A DNA stretch of 64,000 nucleotides from Faunimonas pinastri (GCF_900110915.1 NZ_FOFG01000008.1:62001-126000), one strand, 5' to 3'; counted from the first letter of the stretch, positions 46,434 to 55,739 are shown. A program made the numbers and translations. Notes: a model not told the origin generated them from the letters alone.

Positions 46434-47942
46434 TCAGGGCGAAATGGGTGTGCCCGGCACCTTTAACCGCCGCTCGGTGCCGGCGCGCGCGTAGAAGGCC
46501 CGTTTGGCCTGATACATCGCAAGGTCCGCCCGCTTTACCACCGCTTCCAGTCGCTCCCCCGGCTCGGCGGTGGCGGTGCCGATGGAAAGACTGAGTTCGG
46601 TCGCCGAGTAGAACTGATTGTTGATGGCCACCAGCTTGTCGATGGTCTCGACGAGGACGGACATTTCCTCTTCGCCCACCCCCGGCATCAACAGGGCGAA
46701 CTCGTCGCCGCCGATCCGCGCGGCGTGACAGGGCCGTTCCACGACTTCGTTCAGCACCTCGCCCGCCCGGCGAAGTAGCGCGTCTCCAGCGCCATGGCCC
46801 AGTTGGTCGTTGGCGGCCTTGAGGCCGTTCAGGTCGATCACCGCGACGCTGACGGGGAACGGCCCCTTCCGCTCCAGCCTGTTGAGTTCGTCGACATAGA
46901 ACGAACGGTTGTAGAGCTTGGTCAGCACATCGTGCTTGCCGAGGAATTCCAGATAGGCTTCCGCCCTCTTTCGCGCGGTGATGTCGGTCAGCGCGACCTG
47001 CACCAACGACCAGTCCCGCTCGTGGCCGGGCAGCACGGAAAACTGCATGTGCAGGTGCAGTTCGTCACCGGCCAGCGAATAGTTCACGACTTCACGGCGC
47101 TGGAAGAGCTTGCCGTCCCACAAGTCAACGAGCTGCTCGCGGAAAGGCTGGATCATCCTGTCACGAAAGATGTCCCTGAGCCGCTTGAGCAGCGCCGGCT
47201 TGCTCTCCGCGCCAAAGAGTTCGACCGTGTGACGGTTGATGTCGAGGACCCGGATCTCGGCCATGCAGCGTTCGATGAATTCCGGATGCACATCGGTGAA
47301 AACCCGAAGATCGGAGATGCCCCGCTCGCGAACCTCGTCGAGCAAAGTCTTGACGCCGCTGAAATCCTCCACCCACAGCGAGATCGGGGAATGTTCGAAG
47401 AGACCGCGTGCATAGGCGTCGCTCTGCGCCAGTTTTCGCGTCGCGGTTTCGCGGCCGGTCACATCCTCGATGGCGACCAGCACCCGATCCCACTTCTCCT
47501 CGTGGCCCGGCAGAATCGCGCCTTTGAGCTGGATATCCAGGCGGGCGCCGGACAAGGTGTAGTTCACGGTATGGCTGTTGAACTCGCTCTTGCCCTCCCA
47601 GAGTTGCACGAGTTCCTCGATGTGGGTCTTCAGCATGTCCTTGCTGAGGATCCGGCCGATATTCTCCACGAGATGACGGATATCCGTGGCCTCGTACATC
47701 GCGAGCGTCCGACGGTTGACCTTCAGGATCTCGATCCGCGACGAGCAGGCCCTGACCCGTGCATCGTCCGCTTCCAGAAACGCCCGCAGGTCGGTCACGC
47801 CTGCCCGGCGCCATTCCTCGAGCTGGATCCTGATGCCGCTGTAATCTTCCAGCCAGAGTGAGACGGGCGCGAGATCGAACATCTCCGCATCGTCGCTGCG
47901 ACGGGCGTCCCCGGCGCGGGGAGAGGCGTCATGAAGCTGCAT
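46434..47942 (-). CDS. Diguanylate cyclase with two tandem PAS-like sensor units
   Basis: A 502-residue cytosolic protein. Two similar N-terminal units (about 20-165 and 170-310), each with SLWLEDYSG / SLWVEDFSG, a long helical part and the block (L/Q)PGHE...W..V.VA..D(I/V)T.R, are followed by a GGDEF domain with intact ARIGGDEFALL. The inhibitory RxxD site five residues upstream is degenerate (RPCH), so product inhibition is probably absent. It therefore likely makes c-di-GMP in response to a ligand sensed by the paired units. The ATG at 47942 is chosen; the longer frame would run into the upstream methyltransferase gene. Confidence 0.85.
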   Translation of the reverse strand: MQLHDASPRAGDARRSDDAEMFDLAPVSLWLEDYSGIRIQLEEWRRAGVTDLRAFLEADDARVRACSSRIEILKVNRRTLAMYEATDIRHLVENIGRILSKDMLKTHIEELVQLWEGKSEFNSHTVNYTLSGARLDIQLKGAILPGHEEKWDRVLVAIEDVTGRETATRKLAQSDAYARGLFEHSPISLWVEDFSGVKTLLDEVRERGISDLRVFTDVHPEFIERCMAEIRVLDINRHTVELFGAESKPALLKRLRDIFRDRMIQPFREQLVDLWDGKLFQRREVVNYSLAGDELHLHMQFSVLPGHERDWSLVQVALTDITARKRAEAYLEFLGKHDVLTKLYNRSFYVDELNRLERKGPFPVSVAVIDLNGLKAANDQLGHGAGDALLRRAGEVLNEVVERPCHAARIGGDEFALLMPGVGEEEMSVLVETIDKLVAINNQFYSATELSLSIGTATAEPGERLEAVVKRADLAMYQAKRAFYARAGTERRLKVPGTPISP

Positions 47943-48075
47943 GGAGAGCCCGAGATCGGTTGCAAAGGCAGGCCGACACGACAAACGTGCTGCCGTTTCC
48001 TTTGTAGTCGTTCTACGTGCAGGTGCGGCAAAAGCCAAGGCGCCGCCAGGACCGGCCTTGCCTCGTCGCTTGGTT

Positions 48076-48831
48076 CTAGACGGGACGCGCCACGCAGACC
48101 TGATTGGCGCTTTCGGCGGTGAAGCGGCCGCCCTCGAAGTCGCCGAAGCGTTCATCGAGCCGCAGCCCGGCCGCGTTCAGCAGCATCGGCAATTCCTGCG
48201 GAAAGATCTGGCGCAGATGCAGCGGCGAGAGATCGCGGTCGGGATGCCCGGCGCGCAGCAGCCGCCAGTGCGCGGTTCGGATCTGCGCGACCGGATCATA
48301 GGTCAGGCGCTCGCGGATCGTCAGGTCCTCCCCGCCTCCTTCGTCCGCCGACATCTCGCAGTCCTGCTCCACCGGATCGGCAAAGGACCGGCCCAGCGTG
48401 ACGATGTCGGGATTGACGATATCGAAGACGAAGATCCCTTCCGGCAGGAGATGCGTCCGGATGGCGCGCAGGCAGGACTGCATGTCTTCCGCCCGGAGAA
48501 GATGGGCGAGCGAGTTGCACGAAACGAAGACCATCCCGAATCGCCGCTCGAAGCTGAAGGACCGCATGTCGCCCTTCACGAACTGGATGGAAACGCCCGC
48601 CTCATTGGCCTTGCCCCGGGCCGATGCCAGCATCGAAGGCGAGATATCGAGCCCCGTAACGTCGTCTCGTTCCTCCGCCACCGGGATCGTCAGCCGGCCC
48701 GTGCCACAGGCGAGTTCGAGAATGGGCCCTCCGCTCCGCCGTGCCTGCTCCCGATAGAATGGCTCGCAAGGCCCGGGCCCCATGATGACGTCGTAGACGG
48801 GCGGCAGATCGTAAATCGACAACTCTGACAT
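48076..48831 (-). CDS. Class I SAM-dependent methyltransferase
   Basis: A 251-residue methyltransferase. The N terminus is SIYDLPPVYDVIMG; the SAM-binding motif I is ILELACGTGRLTIPVA, followed by VTGLDISPSMLASAR and FVKGDMRSF. Substrate is not predictable: the group includes small-molecule and tRNA-modifying enzymes. Located ahead of the diguanylate cyclase gene on the same strand with 133 bases between. The ribosome-binding site is weak. Confidence 0.85.
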   Translation of the reverse strand: MSELSIYDLPPVYDVIMGPGPCEPFYREQARRSGGPILELACGTGRLTIPVAEERDDVTGLDISPSMLASARGKANEAGVSIQFVKGDMRSFSFERRFGMVFVSCNSLAHLLRAEDMQSCLRAIRTHLLPEGIFVFDIVNPDIVTLGRSFADPVEQDCEMSADEGGGEDLTIRERLTYDPVAQIRTAHWRLLRAGHPDRDLSPLHLRQIFPQELPMLLNAAGLRLDERFGDFEGGRFTAESANQVCVARPV

Positions 48832-49252
48832 TCGAACCTGTGGAACTCATTGCTCGGGGAGGCCGCGAAAGGGCGGCGCGGCGGCCGCAAGCCAACAGAT
48901 ATCCAGAGCACGCTCAAGTTTATTCGAGAGTAGATCGTTCGCGGACCACCCGCGCGGTGACAAGTCCGGCGCGCCGCCCGGTCCTGCCGTTCGTCGTCCC
49001 GGCCGGGCTTTCGGCGACACGCCGTTGCCGTTTTGCCGGGAATCGTCTTCACTGAAATGAACTTCATTGTTCCGGCCACGTTAAGGCAGCTAAATTGCCG
49101 GGCGCAGCCGTCGATGGCTGCGCCCGCCGGTTAATCGTGCCGGCGTGACCGCACCCGAGGATTTGATGGAACGCGCCTTCGAAATGCCGTCATGGGCACC
49201 GAGGAACGTTGTGCCACGGCGGCAGCCGTAGAGCGTGGAGCGTGTCGCGACA
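48832..49252. other. Intergenic gap between methyltransferase gene and opgC
   Basis: About 420 bases with no convincing gene. It has the divergent promoters of the two neighbours and a perfect palindrome at 49100-49125. Two very short frames (ATG at 49056, 25 codons, and at about 49165, 21 codons) have no supporting ribosome-binding site. Nothing else is visible. Confidence 0.6.
49100..49125. other. Perfect 10-bp inverted repeat in the opgC upstream region
   Basis: GGGCGCAGCC and GGCTGCGCCC flank a 6-base GTCGAT centre. There is no T-run on either strand, so it may be an operator for a dimeric regulator or an RNA hairpin in the opgC leader. Confidence 0.4.
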
Positions 49253-50440
49253 ATGAATGCCAAGCCTGATCTCGAACAGGTGCCCTCCGCTCCGATCGCG
49301 ACGCCCGACAAGAGTGCGGCGAAGCGGGTCGGCCGCATCCTCTCCTTCGATTTCTGGCGTGGTCTGGCCCTGATCACGATCTTCATCAATCACATTCCCG
49401 GAAATCCGCTGGAGCGGTTCACCAGCCGGAATTTCGGGTTTTCCGATGCCTCCGAGGTGTTCGTCTTCCTGGCGGGCGCGGCGGCGGGTCTGGCTTATTT
49501 CCGCCGTTTCCAGTCGGGTCAGCGCCTGCTTCAGACCCTCAAAATCTGGATGCGGTCGTTCCACCTCTACAGCGCCCACATCGTGCTGGTGATCGCCATG
49601 GCCGCGATCATGGGCTTCGCGGCGCAGCAGACCGGCGATGTCCGGCTCCTGGAGATGATGCATTTCGACGTGTTCGTCGCCTCGCCCGTGCAGGGACTGA
49701 TCGGTCTCGCGACGCTCGGGTTGCAGCCCTCCTATCTCAACATCCTGCCGCTCTATATCGTCCTGATCGCCGTCTCGCCCGTGCTGATCCTGATTGCGAG
49801 CAAGAGCGTGCGCTGGATGCTTGCCCTCTCCGGTGCGCTTTATGTCGGCACCCAGCTACTGGCGCTGAAGCTGCCGAGCTATCCGCTCCCGGATGGCTGG
49901 TTCTTCAACCCGCTGGCCTGGCAGTTCATCTTCGCGATCGGGCTTGCCGTCGGCATCTCGCTGGTGCGGGGCGCTCCGCTGCCGCGCAATCGCCTGCTCT
50001 TCGCGCTGGCGGCGTTCTATACGGTGATGGCCTGCATCTGGATCAAGGCCGGTTTCTACATCAAATGGGATCTCTGGCCCCTGCCCCGGTTCATGTGGGA
50101 ATTCGACAAGACCAACCTGCTCCTCCCGCGTCTGCTCCATGTGCTCGCACTGGCCTATCTCGCCAGCTACTTGCCGATGGAACGTTGGCTGCGCTCCACG
50201 GCTTACCTCAGGCCGGTTATCCTGATGGGCCAGCATTCGCTTCCGGTCTTCTGCTTCGGCACGGTCCTGAGCCTGGTCGGGCAGATCTTGCGCATGGTGG
50301 GCAGTGGTGACCCCACGACCGACGTGGTAATGATCGTTACTGGAATTCTCTTGCAGATGGGCCTAGCCGGCGTCCTTGAATGGTATCGTGTCGGGTTAAA
50401 TCAGCGCCCTCAGGGCCAGGTCGCCGCTTCCGCGGGCTGA
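49253..50440 (+). CDS. opgC: OpgC family membrane acyltransferase
   Basis: A 395-residue integral membrane protein with about ten hydrophobic segments. The N-terminal cytosolic stretch is followed by the OpgC motif ILSFDFWRGLALITIFINHI, with the Arg and conserved His of the acyltransferase family. OpgC transfers succinyl groups to osmoregulated periplasmic glucans. The start at ATG 49253 is chosen over a GTG at 49235. The 3' end overlaps or abuts the next gene, an SGNH-like protein, as expected for a functional pair. Confidence 0.85.
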   Translation: MNAKPDLEQVPSAPIATPDKSAAKRVGRILSFDFWRGLALITIFINHIPGNPLERFTSRNFGFSDASEVFVFLAGAAAGLAYFRRFQSGQRLLQTLKIWMRSFHLYSAHIVLVIAMAAIMGFAAQQTGDVRLLEMMHFDVFVASPVQGLIGLATLGLQPSYLNILPLYIVLIAVSPVLILIASKSVRWMLALSGALYVGTQLLALKLPSYPLPDGWFFNPLAWQFIFAIGLAVGISLVRGAPLPRNRLLFALAAFYTVMACIWIKAGFYIKWDLWPLPRFMWEFDKTNLLLPRLLHVLALAYLASYLPMERWLRSTAYLRPVILMGQHSLPVFCFGTVLSLVGQILRMVGSGDPTTDVVMIVTGILLQMGLAGVLEWYRVGLNQRPQGQVAASAG

Positions 50441-51156
50441 TCCGGCAATTGAGGATCCTCGCCGCCGCCGCTTCTCTGATCGGCGGTGGCTTTCTGTTGC
50501 CCGGAAACGGTCAGGCACTCGCGGGCGTTTCGAAGATCTGCCGCGTTCCTGACGCCCTGGTGCCAAGCCTTCTGCGGCCCGCCAAGTCGCCCCGCGCGAG
50601 GCCACGCTCGGTGCGCGTTCTCGTGCTGGGTCCGCCGGTCACGCCTGCCGTCTCCAACCCGCAACTGGAGCAACTGAAGCAGGACCTCGAGCAGCGATTG
50701 CCCGGCGTCCGCTTCGAGGTGCGCGATGACGGCAGGGCATCCGAGCGTGCTGAAGACGAATTCGAGCATATCCGAGCCGAGGTTTCGGCGACCGATCCGG
50801 ACCTCGTGGTCTGGCAGGTCGGTACGCCCGACGCCATGGCGTCAACCGATCCGGGCGAATTCGGCGACGTGATCGGCGACGCTGCCGCGTGGCTGCGCGC
50901 GCATGACGTCAGGCTCGTGCTGGTCGATCCGCCATTCGTGCCGGATGTCGCGCACGAAAGCGTCTACGAGCGGATCGTGCGCGAGCTCAGCGACGTCGCC
51001 AAGACCCGGAACCTGAACCTTGTGCGCCGCTATTCGCTGATGGAGCACTGGAACGATGAGCGCGAGCGCTCGCGGCCTGCTCCGACCGGCAAGATCCTGA
51101 AACCCTGCCTGTCGGAAGTGATCGCCGAGACCATCGTGCAGGCCTCGCTGCAATAG
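50380..51156 (+). CDS. Exported SGNH-hydrolase-like protein
   Basis: A 258-residue protein with an N-terminal hydrophobic segment (ILAAAASLIGGGFLLPG) that could be a signal peptide or anchor. The core resembles the SGNH fold: VRVLVLGPPV as first strand, DLVVWQVGTPDAM in place of block III (G-x-N-D becomes GTPD) and VLVDPPF. The block I GDS serine is not evident, so catalytic activity is doubtful. The frame starts at ATG 50380 inside opgC; a TTG at 50449, just after the opgC stop, is an equally good start. Pairing with OpgC suggests a role in modifying or presenting periplasmic glucan. Confidence 0.6.
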   Translation: MVSCRVKSAPSGPGRRFRGLIRQLRILAAAASLIGGGFLLPGNGQALAGVSKICRVPDALVPSLLRPAKSPRARPRSVRVLVLGPPVTPAVSNPQLEQLKQDLEQRLPGVRFEVRDDGRASERAEDEFEHIRAEVSATDPDLVVWQVGTPDAMASTDPGEFGDVIGDAAAWLRAHDVRLVLVDPPFVPDVAHESVYERIVRELSDVAKTRNLNLVRRYSLMEHWNDERERSRPAPTGKILKPCLSEVIAETIVQASLQ

Positions 51157-51221
51157 CCTACCCGTCCGGTCCCTGAAGCGGAGCCGGCCGCGCTCAGGCG
51201 GCGTGCCGAGGCCGGCCTCAG

Positions 51222-51470
51222 TCAGCCTTGAGGCGCGCAGTGCTTGACCTTCTCGGCCACCCAACCAGCCTTGGTCTTGGTGTGCACGAGGTCGGTCCAG
51301 CAGACCTCGTGGCCCATGTGCCGGTTCTTGGCGCGCTGCCAGTCATGGGCGATGCGGGAGTCCTGCGCCGGCACTTCCTTCGCCGCACCGGCCCAGGCGG
51401 GCGCGACGGCCGCGGAGCAAACAAGAGCGGCCAAGGTGGCGAGGGCAAACGGTTTTCCGATCATTCTCAT
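51222..51470 (-). CDS. Small exported hypothetical protein
   Basis: An 82-residue protein with a clear signal peptide (LATLAALVCSAAVAPAWA). The mature part of about 55 residues has two Cys (HEVCWTDL and KVKHCAPQG), probably one disulphide, and several basic residues. I recognise no family. GGGATATTCAG precedes the ATG. It is a lone gene converging on the SGNH-like gene, with 65 bases between their ends. Confidence 0.6.
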   Translation of the reverse strand: MRMIGKPFALATLAALVCSAAVAPAWAGAAKEVPAQDSRIAHDWQRAKNRHMGHEVCWTDLVHTKTKAGWVAEKVKHCAPQG

Positions 51471-51640
51471 CTGAATATCCCGATCTTTCTGGGCGTGCGT
51501 GATCGTCTCCGGTCGTCACCGGGTGATTCGCACTTGGGAAAAGAGACAGCGTTGCAGCTTTATAACAGCTTGCCGCGGTGAGGCATCTCACCGGTTCGTG
51601 CTAAGGGAGCGAGCAGCGCCCTCTTCGGCAACGACGTGTC

Positions 51641-52165
51641 ATGGAAAATCGATCCGACCGCCCTTTCATCATCCGCCGCCTGACTGCAGCCGATGCCGAG
51701 GCGTTCAGGGCCTTGCGGCTGGAGGCCCTGGAAGGACATCCCGAAGCCTTCGGCTCGACCGCCGCCGAGGAGCAAGGCCACGCACTCACATGGTACGCCG
51801 GCCGGCTCGCAGGCAACTTGGTGATCGGCGCGTTCCGACCGGACGGGGTCACCCTTTGCGGAACGGTGGCGCTGTTCGTCTCCGACCGCGAGAAGAGCCG
51901 GCACAGGGGTCTGGTCTGGGGCGTCTATGTCCGCCCGCAGGCGCGTGGCCTCGGCATGGCCGGCGCTTTGTTGCGGCAGCTTGTTGCCGAAGCCGGGGAT
52001 CAGGTCGAGGAACTGCGCCTGACGGTCAGCGCCGATAATCATCCGGCAGTCGCCCTCTATCGCCGCGCCGGCTTTACCGAGTACGGGCTGGAGCCGAACG
52101 CCTTGAAGATCGGCGACCGCTACGTGGACGAGCGGCTGATGCGGCTCGTCCTGTCCCGCGATTGA
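51641..52165 (+). CDS. GNAT family N-acetyltransferase
   Basis: A 174-residue GNAT acetyltransferase. The acetyl-CoA-binding motif is YVRPQARGLGMAGALLRQL, the N-terminal IIRRLTAADAEAFRALRLEAL is typical, and DNHPAVALYRRAGFTEYG is motif B. Substrate is unknown. It precedes the SDR gene on the same strand with 62 bases between, so the two could be one unit. Confidence 0.85.
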   Translation: MENRSDRPFIIRRLTAADAEAFRALRLEALEGHPEAFGSTAAEEQGHALTWYAGRLAGNLVIGAFRPDGVTLCGTVALFVSDREKSRHRGLVWGVYVRPQARGLGMAGALLRQLVAEAGDQVEELRLTVSADNHPAVALYRRAGFTEYGLEPNALKIGDRYVDERLMRLVLSRD

Positions 52166-52227
52166 AACGTTTCACCGGAACTTTACCGCTCCCCAGGTTT
52201 TACCCGGTTTCTCGGAAAGGAGCCCGC

Positions 52228-53022
52228 ATGCCGCTCAACGAACGCCCCATCGCCCTGATCACCGGCGCCTCCTCCGGCATCGGCAAGAGCTATGCCGAGC
52301 AGATCGCCGCCAAGGGCCACGACCTCGTGGTCGTCGCCCGCCGCGAGGACCGCCTGCGTGTACTCGCGGCCGAAATCCGGAGCGCGCACGGTGTGGATGT
52401 GGAGGTGCTGCCGGTCGATCTAGGCACGCCCGAGGGTGTGCAGGCGGTCTGCGATCGGCTGGCTCGCGATCCGGCGGTCGACATGCTCGTCAACAATGCC
52501 GGCTATGCCGCGCGGGGGAAGGTGGCGGAGCTCGATCTGGAAGCGCTGGACGCAATGCTGCGGGTCAACGTTCTCGCGCTCAGCCGCCTGTCCAATGCCG
52601 CGTTGCAGCACATGAGCCGTCGTGGGCGCGGAGCGATCATCAATATCGGTTCGGGCACGATGTTTGCGCAATTTTCGGGCAATGCCGGCTACGGCTCGTC
52701 CAAGATCTACGTCGCAGCTTTCACCCGCCACATGCAGCTGGAATCCCAAGGGAGCGGCGTTCAGGTGCAGCTTCTGATCCCCGGCGTGATCGCGACGGAC
52801 TTCCACGAGATCGCGGGCAACGACCTCGCCAACTTCCCGCCGGAGCGCGTCATGATGGCCCCGGATCTGGTTCGCGCGTCGCTCCGGGCACTCGAGATGA
52901 ACGAGCTCGTGTGCATTCCGTCGCTGCCGGATATTCGGGACTGGGAGGCCTACGAGGCGGCCGAGCAAAAGATATGGGCCAACGTTTCGCGCGATCGCAT
53001 CGCCTCGCGCTACGAAAGCTGA
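52228..53022 (+). CDS. Short-chain dehydrogenase/reductase
   Basis: A 264-residue classical SDR. NAD(P)-binding motif is ALITGASSGIGKSYAE, followed by VNNAGYA; catalytic Ser is in NIGSGTMF and Tyr/Lys in YGSSKIYVAAF. The YxxxK is therefore complete. AAAGGAG lies ahead of ATG 52228. Preference for NADP is suggested by Arg residues after the first strand (VVARREDRL). The substrate is not predictable. Confidence 0.87.
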   Translation: MPLNERPIALITGASSGIGKSYAEQIAAKGHDLVVVARREDRLRVLAAEIRSAHGVDVEVLPVDLGTPEGVQAVCDRLARDPAVDMLVNNAGYAARGKVAELDLEALDAMLRVNVLALSRLSNAALQHMSRRGRGAIINIGSGTMFAQFSGNAGYGSSKIYVAAFTRHMQLESQGSGVQVQLLIPGVIATDFHEIAGNDLANFPPERVMMAPDLVRASLRALEMNELVCIPSLPDIRDWEAYEAAEQKIWANVSRDRIASRYES

Positions 53023-53177
53023 GGCCCGTCTCGCACCGAGATGGCCGGACCTTCGCCATCTCCGATTAACCGGACCTGCAAAAGAAGCAGCGCAGCCATG
53101 CGAAACGCTGCACTGCACAAATCAGTGGCGTTCGCCTACATCCTGAGCATCGAAACGATGCAAAACGGAGCAGAACA

Positions 53178-53339
53178 ATGGCCCGCCCGATGAACAGCCT
53201 TTACGAGAACTACCGCCGCTGGCGCCGCTTTCAGGTGACCAAGCGCGAGCTGGAAAACCTGAACACCCGCGAACTGCGCGACCTCGGTATCAACCGTGGC
53301 GATATCAGCCGCATCGCTCGCGACGCTTCCCGCCTCTAA
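53178..53339 (+). CDS. DUF1127 (YjiS-like) small protein
   Basis: A 53-residue protein, too short for most gene finders, matching DUF1127: RRWRRFQVTKRELENLN then TRELRDLGINRGDISRI. GGAG precedes the ATG. Such proteins are very common in Hyphomicrobiales and have been linked to phosphate, RNA or stress responses, but mechanism is unsettled. The gene has a strong terminator and a small hairpin (GCATCG-AAA-CGATGC type at 53147-53161) in the leader. Confidence 0.85.
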   Translation: MARPMNSLYENYRRWRRFQVTKRELENLNTRELRDLGINRGDISRIARDASRL

Positions 53340-53364
53340 TCAGGCGGCGCAGTCCGGGTCTACT

Positions 53365-53403
53365 AAGGCCGGTGACGTTCAGCGTCGCCGGCCTTCGCTT
53401 TTT
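53365..53403 (+). terminator. Rho-independent terminator of the DUF1127 gene
   Basis: AAGGCCGGTGACG and CGTCGCCGGCCTT pair (one G-T wobble) around TTCAG, followed by CGCTTTTT. It lies 26 bases after the stop. Confidence 0.88.
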
Positions 53404-53462
53404 CAGGGCCAGCCTACGGGCCTTCGAGGCGGCCGCGGCCGCCCCTCCAGAACGACATCTGA

Positions 53463-55040
53463 TCAGGGCTGGACGAGCTTGCCGTCAAGCCGACGCGACA
53501 GGCCCAGCGGATTGTCGTCGCGCAGCGATGCGGGCAGCAGATCCTGCGGAAGATCCTGATAGCTGACCGGGCGCAGGAAGCGCCGGATCGCCAGCGAGCC
53601 AACCGAGGTCGTCCGGCCGTCCGAAGTTGCCGGGAACGGCCCGCCATGCACCATGGCATGTCCCACTTCCACGCCCGTGCCGAAGCCGTTGACCAGAATG
53701 CGGCCCACGCGGCGCTCCAGCAGCGGCAGCAGCCGGCGCACGCTCTCATGGTCGGACGCCTCCAAGTGCAGGGCAGCCGTGAGCTGGCCCTCCAGCTTCT
53801 CCAGAACCTGCCGCAGCTCCGTCTCGTCGGCACAGCGCACGACGAGCCCGGTTGCCCCGAACACCTCGGCCTGCAATGCCGGATCCTTCAGGAAGTCGGA
53901 AGCGGTCGTGCTGAAAAGCCCCGCCTGCCCCTGATAGGGGCCGCCGGTGAGGCCGCGAGCCAGCGTCTTCACCCGTGCATGCTTGCTGAGCGCCTCGACG
54001 CCTTCCGAATAGGCAGCATGGATGCCGGGGGTGAGCATGGTACCGGCTGGCGCTTCCTGCAAGGCAGAGGCGGCCGCATCGACGAAGGCGTCCAGCCCCT
54101 TGCCTTCCACCGCCAGCACGAGGCCGGGATTGGTGCAGAACTGGCCCGAGCCCAGCGTCAGCGAAGCGATGAAGGCCTTGCCGATGTCGGCACCCCGCGC
54201 GGCGAGTGCGCCCGGGAAGAGCACGACCGGGTTGATGCTGCTCATCTCGGCGTAGACCGGGATCGGCTCCGGCCGCGACTGGGCGATCTTGATCAGCGCC
54301 ATGCCGCCGCGTCGCGACCCCGTGAAACCAACCGCCGCGATATGCGGATCGGCCACCAGCGCCTGGCCCGCTTCATAGCCGCTGTCGAAGATCAGCGAGA
54401 ACACGCCTTCCGGCAGTCCGCAATCGGCGACGGCCTTCTGCACGGCGCGGCCAACGAACTCCGACGTTCCGGGATGGGCGGAATGCGCCTTGGCCACCAC
54501 CGGGCAACCGGCGGCCAGCGCCGAAGCCGTGTCGCCACCGGCGACGGAGAAGGCCAGCGGGAAATTGCTCGCGCCGAACACCGCGACCGGCCCGACCGCG
54601 ATGTTTCGCAGACGGAGGTCGACCCGCGCCAGCGGCTTTCGTTCCGGCTGCGCCGGATCGATGCGGAGATCGAGGAAGCCACCGTCCCGCAGGACCTCGG
54701 CGAAGAGGCGAAGCTGCCCGACGGTGCGTCCGCGCTCACCTTCCAGCCGACCGCGCGGCAGACCGCTCTCGGCCATGCAGCGGACGACCAGTTCGTCGCC
54801 GATATCCAGGATGTTCTGCGCGATGGCTTCCAGGAAGCGCGCGCGCTCCTCGATGCTCGTCTCGCGATAGGTGTCGAAAGCCTCGGCCGCCAGCCGACAG
54901 GCTTCCTGCACATCCTGTGCGGTCGCTCCGCCATAGGCAGGATCGAGCTTTTCACCCGTGGACGGATCGAAGCCCCGCAGCGACCCGGAAGTCCCCCGCC
55001 GCGCCGATGATCCGACCAACATCTCCCCATGCAGTGCCAT
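53463..55040 (-). CDS. Alpha-ketoglutarate semialdehyde dehydrogenase-type ALDH
   Basis: A 525-residue aldehyde dehydrogenase, the length typical of 2,5-dioxovalerate (alpha-ketoglutaric semialdehyde) dehydrogenase. Motifs are [17 protein letters not shown], the cofactor-loop [13 protein letters not shown], the general base Glu in [11 protein letters not shown] and the nucleophile Cys in [11 protein letters not shown]. Such enzymes end hydroxyproline, pentose and glucarate degradation. No neighbouring pathway genes are present. The ATG at 55040 has AAGGA 6 bases upstream; ATG 55049 is an alternative. Confidence 0.87.
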   Translation of the reverse strand: MALHGEMLVGSSARRGTSGSLRGFDPSTGEKLDPAYGGATAQDVQEACRLAAEAFDTYRETSIEERARFLEAIAQNILDIGDELVVRCMAESGLPRGRLEGERGRTVGQLRLFAEVLRDGGFLDLRIDPAQPERKPLARVDLRLRNIAVGPVAVFGASNFPLAFSVAGGDTASALAAGCPVVAKAHSAHPGTSEFVGRAVQKAVADCGLPEGVFSLIFDSGYEAGQALVADPHIAAVGFTGSRRGGMALIKIAQSRPEPIPVYAEMSSINPVVLFPGALAARGADIGKAFIASLTLGSGQFCTNPGLVLAVEGKGLDAFVDAAASALQEAPAGTMLTPGIHAAYSEGVEALSKHARVKTLARGLTGGPYQGQAGLFSTTASDFLKDPALQAEVFGATGLVVRCADETELRQVLEKLEGQLTAALHLEASDHESVRRLLPLLERRVGRILVNGFGTGVEVGHAMVHGGPFPATSDGRTTSVGSLAIRRFLRPVSYQDLPQDLLPASLRDDNPLGLSRRLDGKLVQP

Positions 55041-55251
55041 GCTGCTCATCCTTTTCGGTTCTGTTTGGCTAGGCATATACCGCCCGAACGGCACGAGAAA
55101 CCCGTGGCGTCGCCCGCCACTGTCCTCTTTTCCGGAAAACAGCGGCATCCGGCGGCTTCCGGTTTTCACGCAGCACAACCTACAAGGGTTGCTTTGTGCA
55201 ATTTACGGTTGTACTTCCCACGCGAACATCTTTTCGCGTGTGGGGGCGCCG

Positions 55252-55524
55252 GTGAACTCGTTCGACAGGGATCTCGGAGAGAGCAGCCTCTCCTCGACGA
55301 GCCAGCAAATCATCATGCTTCAGCGCTCGATGCGGCGCGACGAGACCCTTGTCCGTCAGCGACGTCATCGCCGCCTCCGCCGGCGCATGGTCTCGATGAC
55401 CTTCACGCTGCTGATGATCATTCCGATCAGCTACGGCGTGGCACGGGCGCTGGATGAAGCGCAGACGGCGCGATCCCTGCTGGAAAATGTCAGCGATCAG
55501 CTTTCCCGCGCCTTCGACCGCTAG
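55252..55524 (+). CDS. Small single-span membrane protein
   Basis: A 90-residue protein of unknown family. The N-terminal half is polar with an Arg-rich stretch (RRHRRLRRRM), followed by one membrane span (VSMTFTLLMIIPISYGVA) and a polar helix. The GTG at 55252 is the likely start; an ATG at 55315 would give a shorter version. A hairpin (CACGCGAA/TTCGCGTG, 55219-55240) lies just before it. It overlaps nothing and is followed after 2 bases by another small membrane protein gene, so the two form a pair. Confidence 0.5.
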   Translation: MNSFDRDLGESSLSSTSQQIIMLQRSMRRDETLVRQRRHRRLRRRMVSMTFTLLMIIPISYGVARALDEAQTARSLLENVSDQLSRAFDR

Positions 55525-55526
55525 CC

Positions 55527-55739
55527 ATGGCCAACTCGCGTGAATTGAATAACGGGCGCACGGCAGATGCCGGTCTACCGTCTGCCGATGCCATGCCCCT
55601 CCTGATGTCGCTGCAGGCGAGGGTGGAACGGAGAAGCCGGTCCGGAGGGCTGATACCGGAATGGGTCTTCCAGCAGGGCGCGCGGCTGGCGATAGCCCTT
55701 GCCGCTTTCGCCGTGATCTGGTGCTGGCTCAGCGGCTGA
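55527..55739 (+). CDS. Small C-terminally anchored membrane protein
   Basis: A 70-residue protein with a polar N-terminal part and a single C-terminal hydrophobic segment (LAIALAAFAVIWCWL), consistent with tail anchoring. Its ATG follows the preceding stop by 2 bases, so expression is coupled. No family recognised. Confidence 0.5.
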   Translation: MANSRELNNGRTADAGLPSADAMPLLMSLQARVERRSRSGGLIPEWVFQQGARLAIALAAFAVIWCWLSG

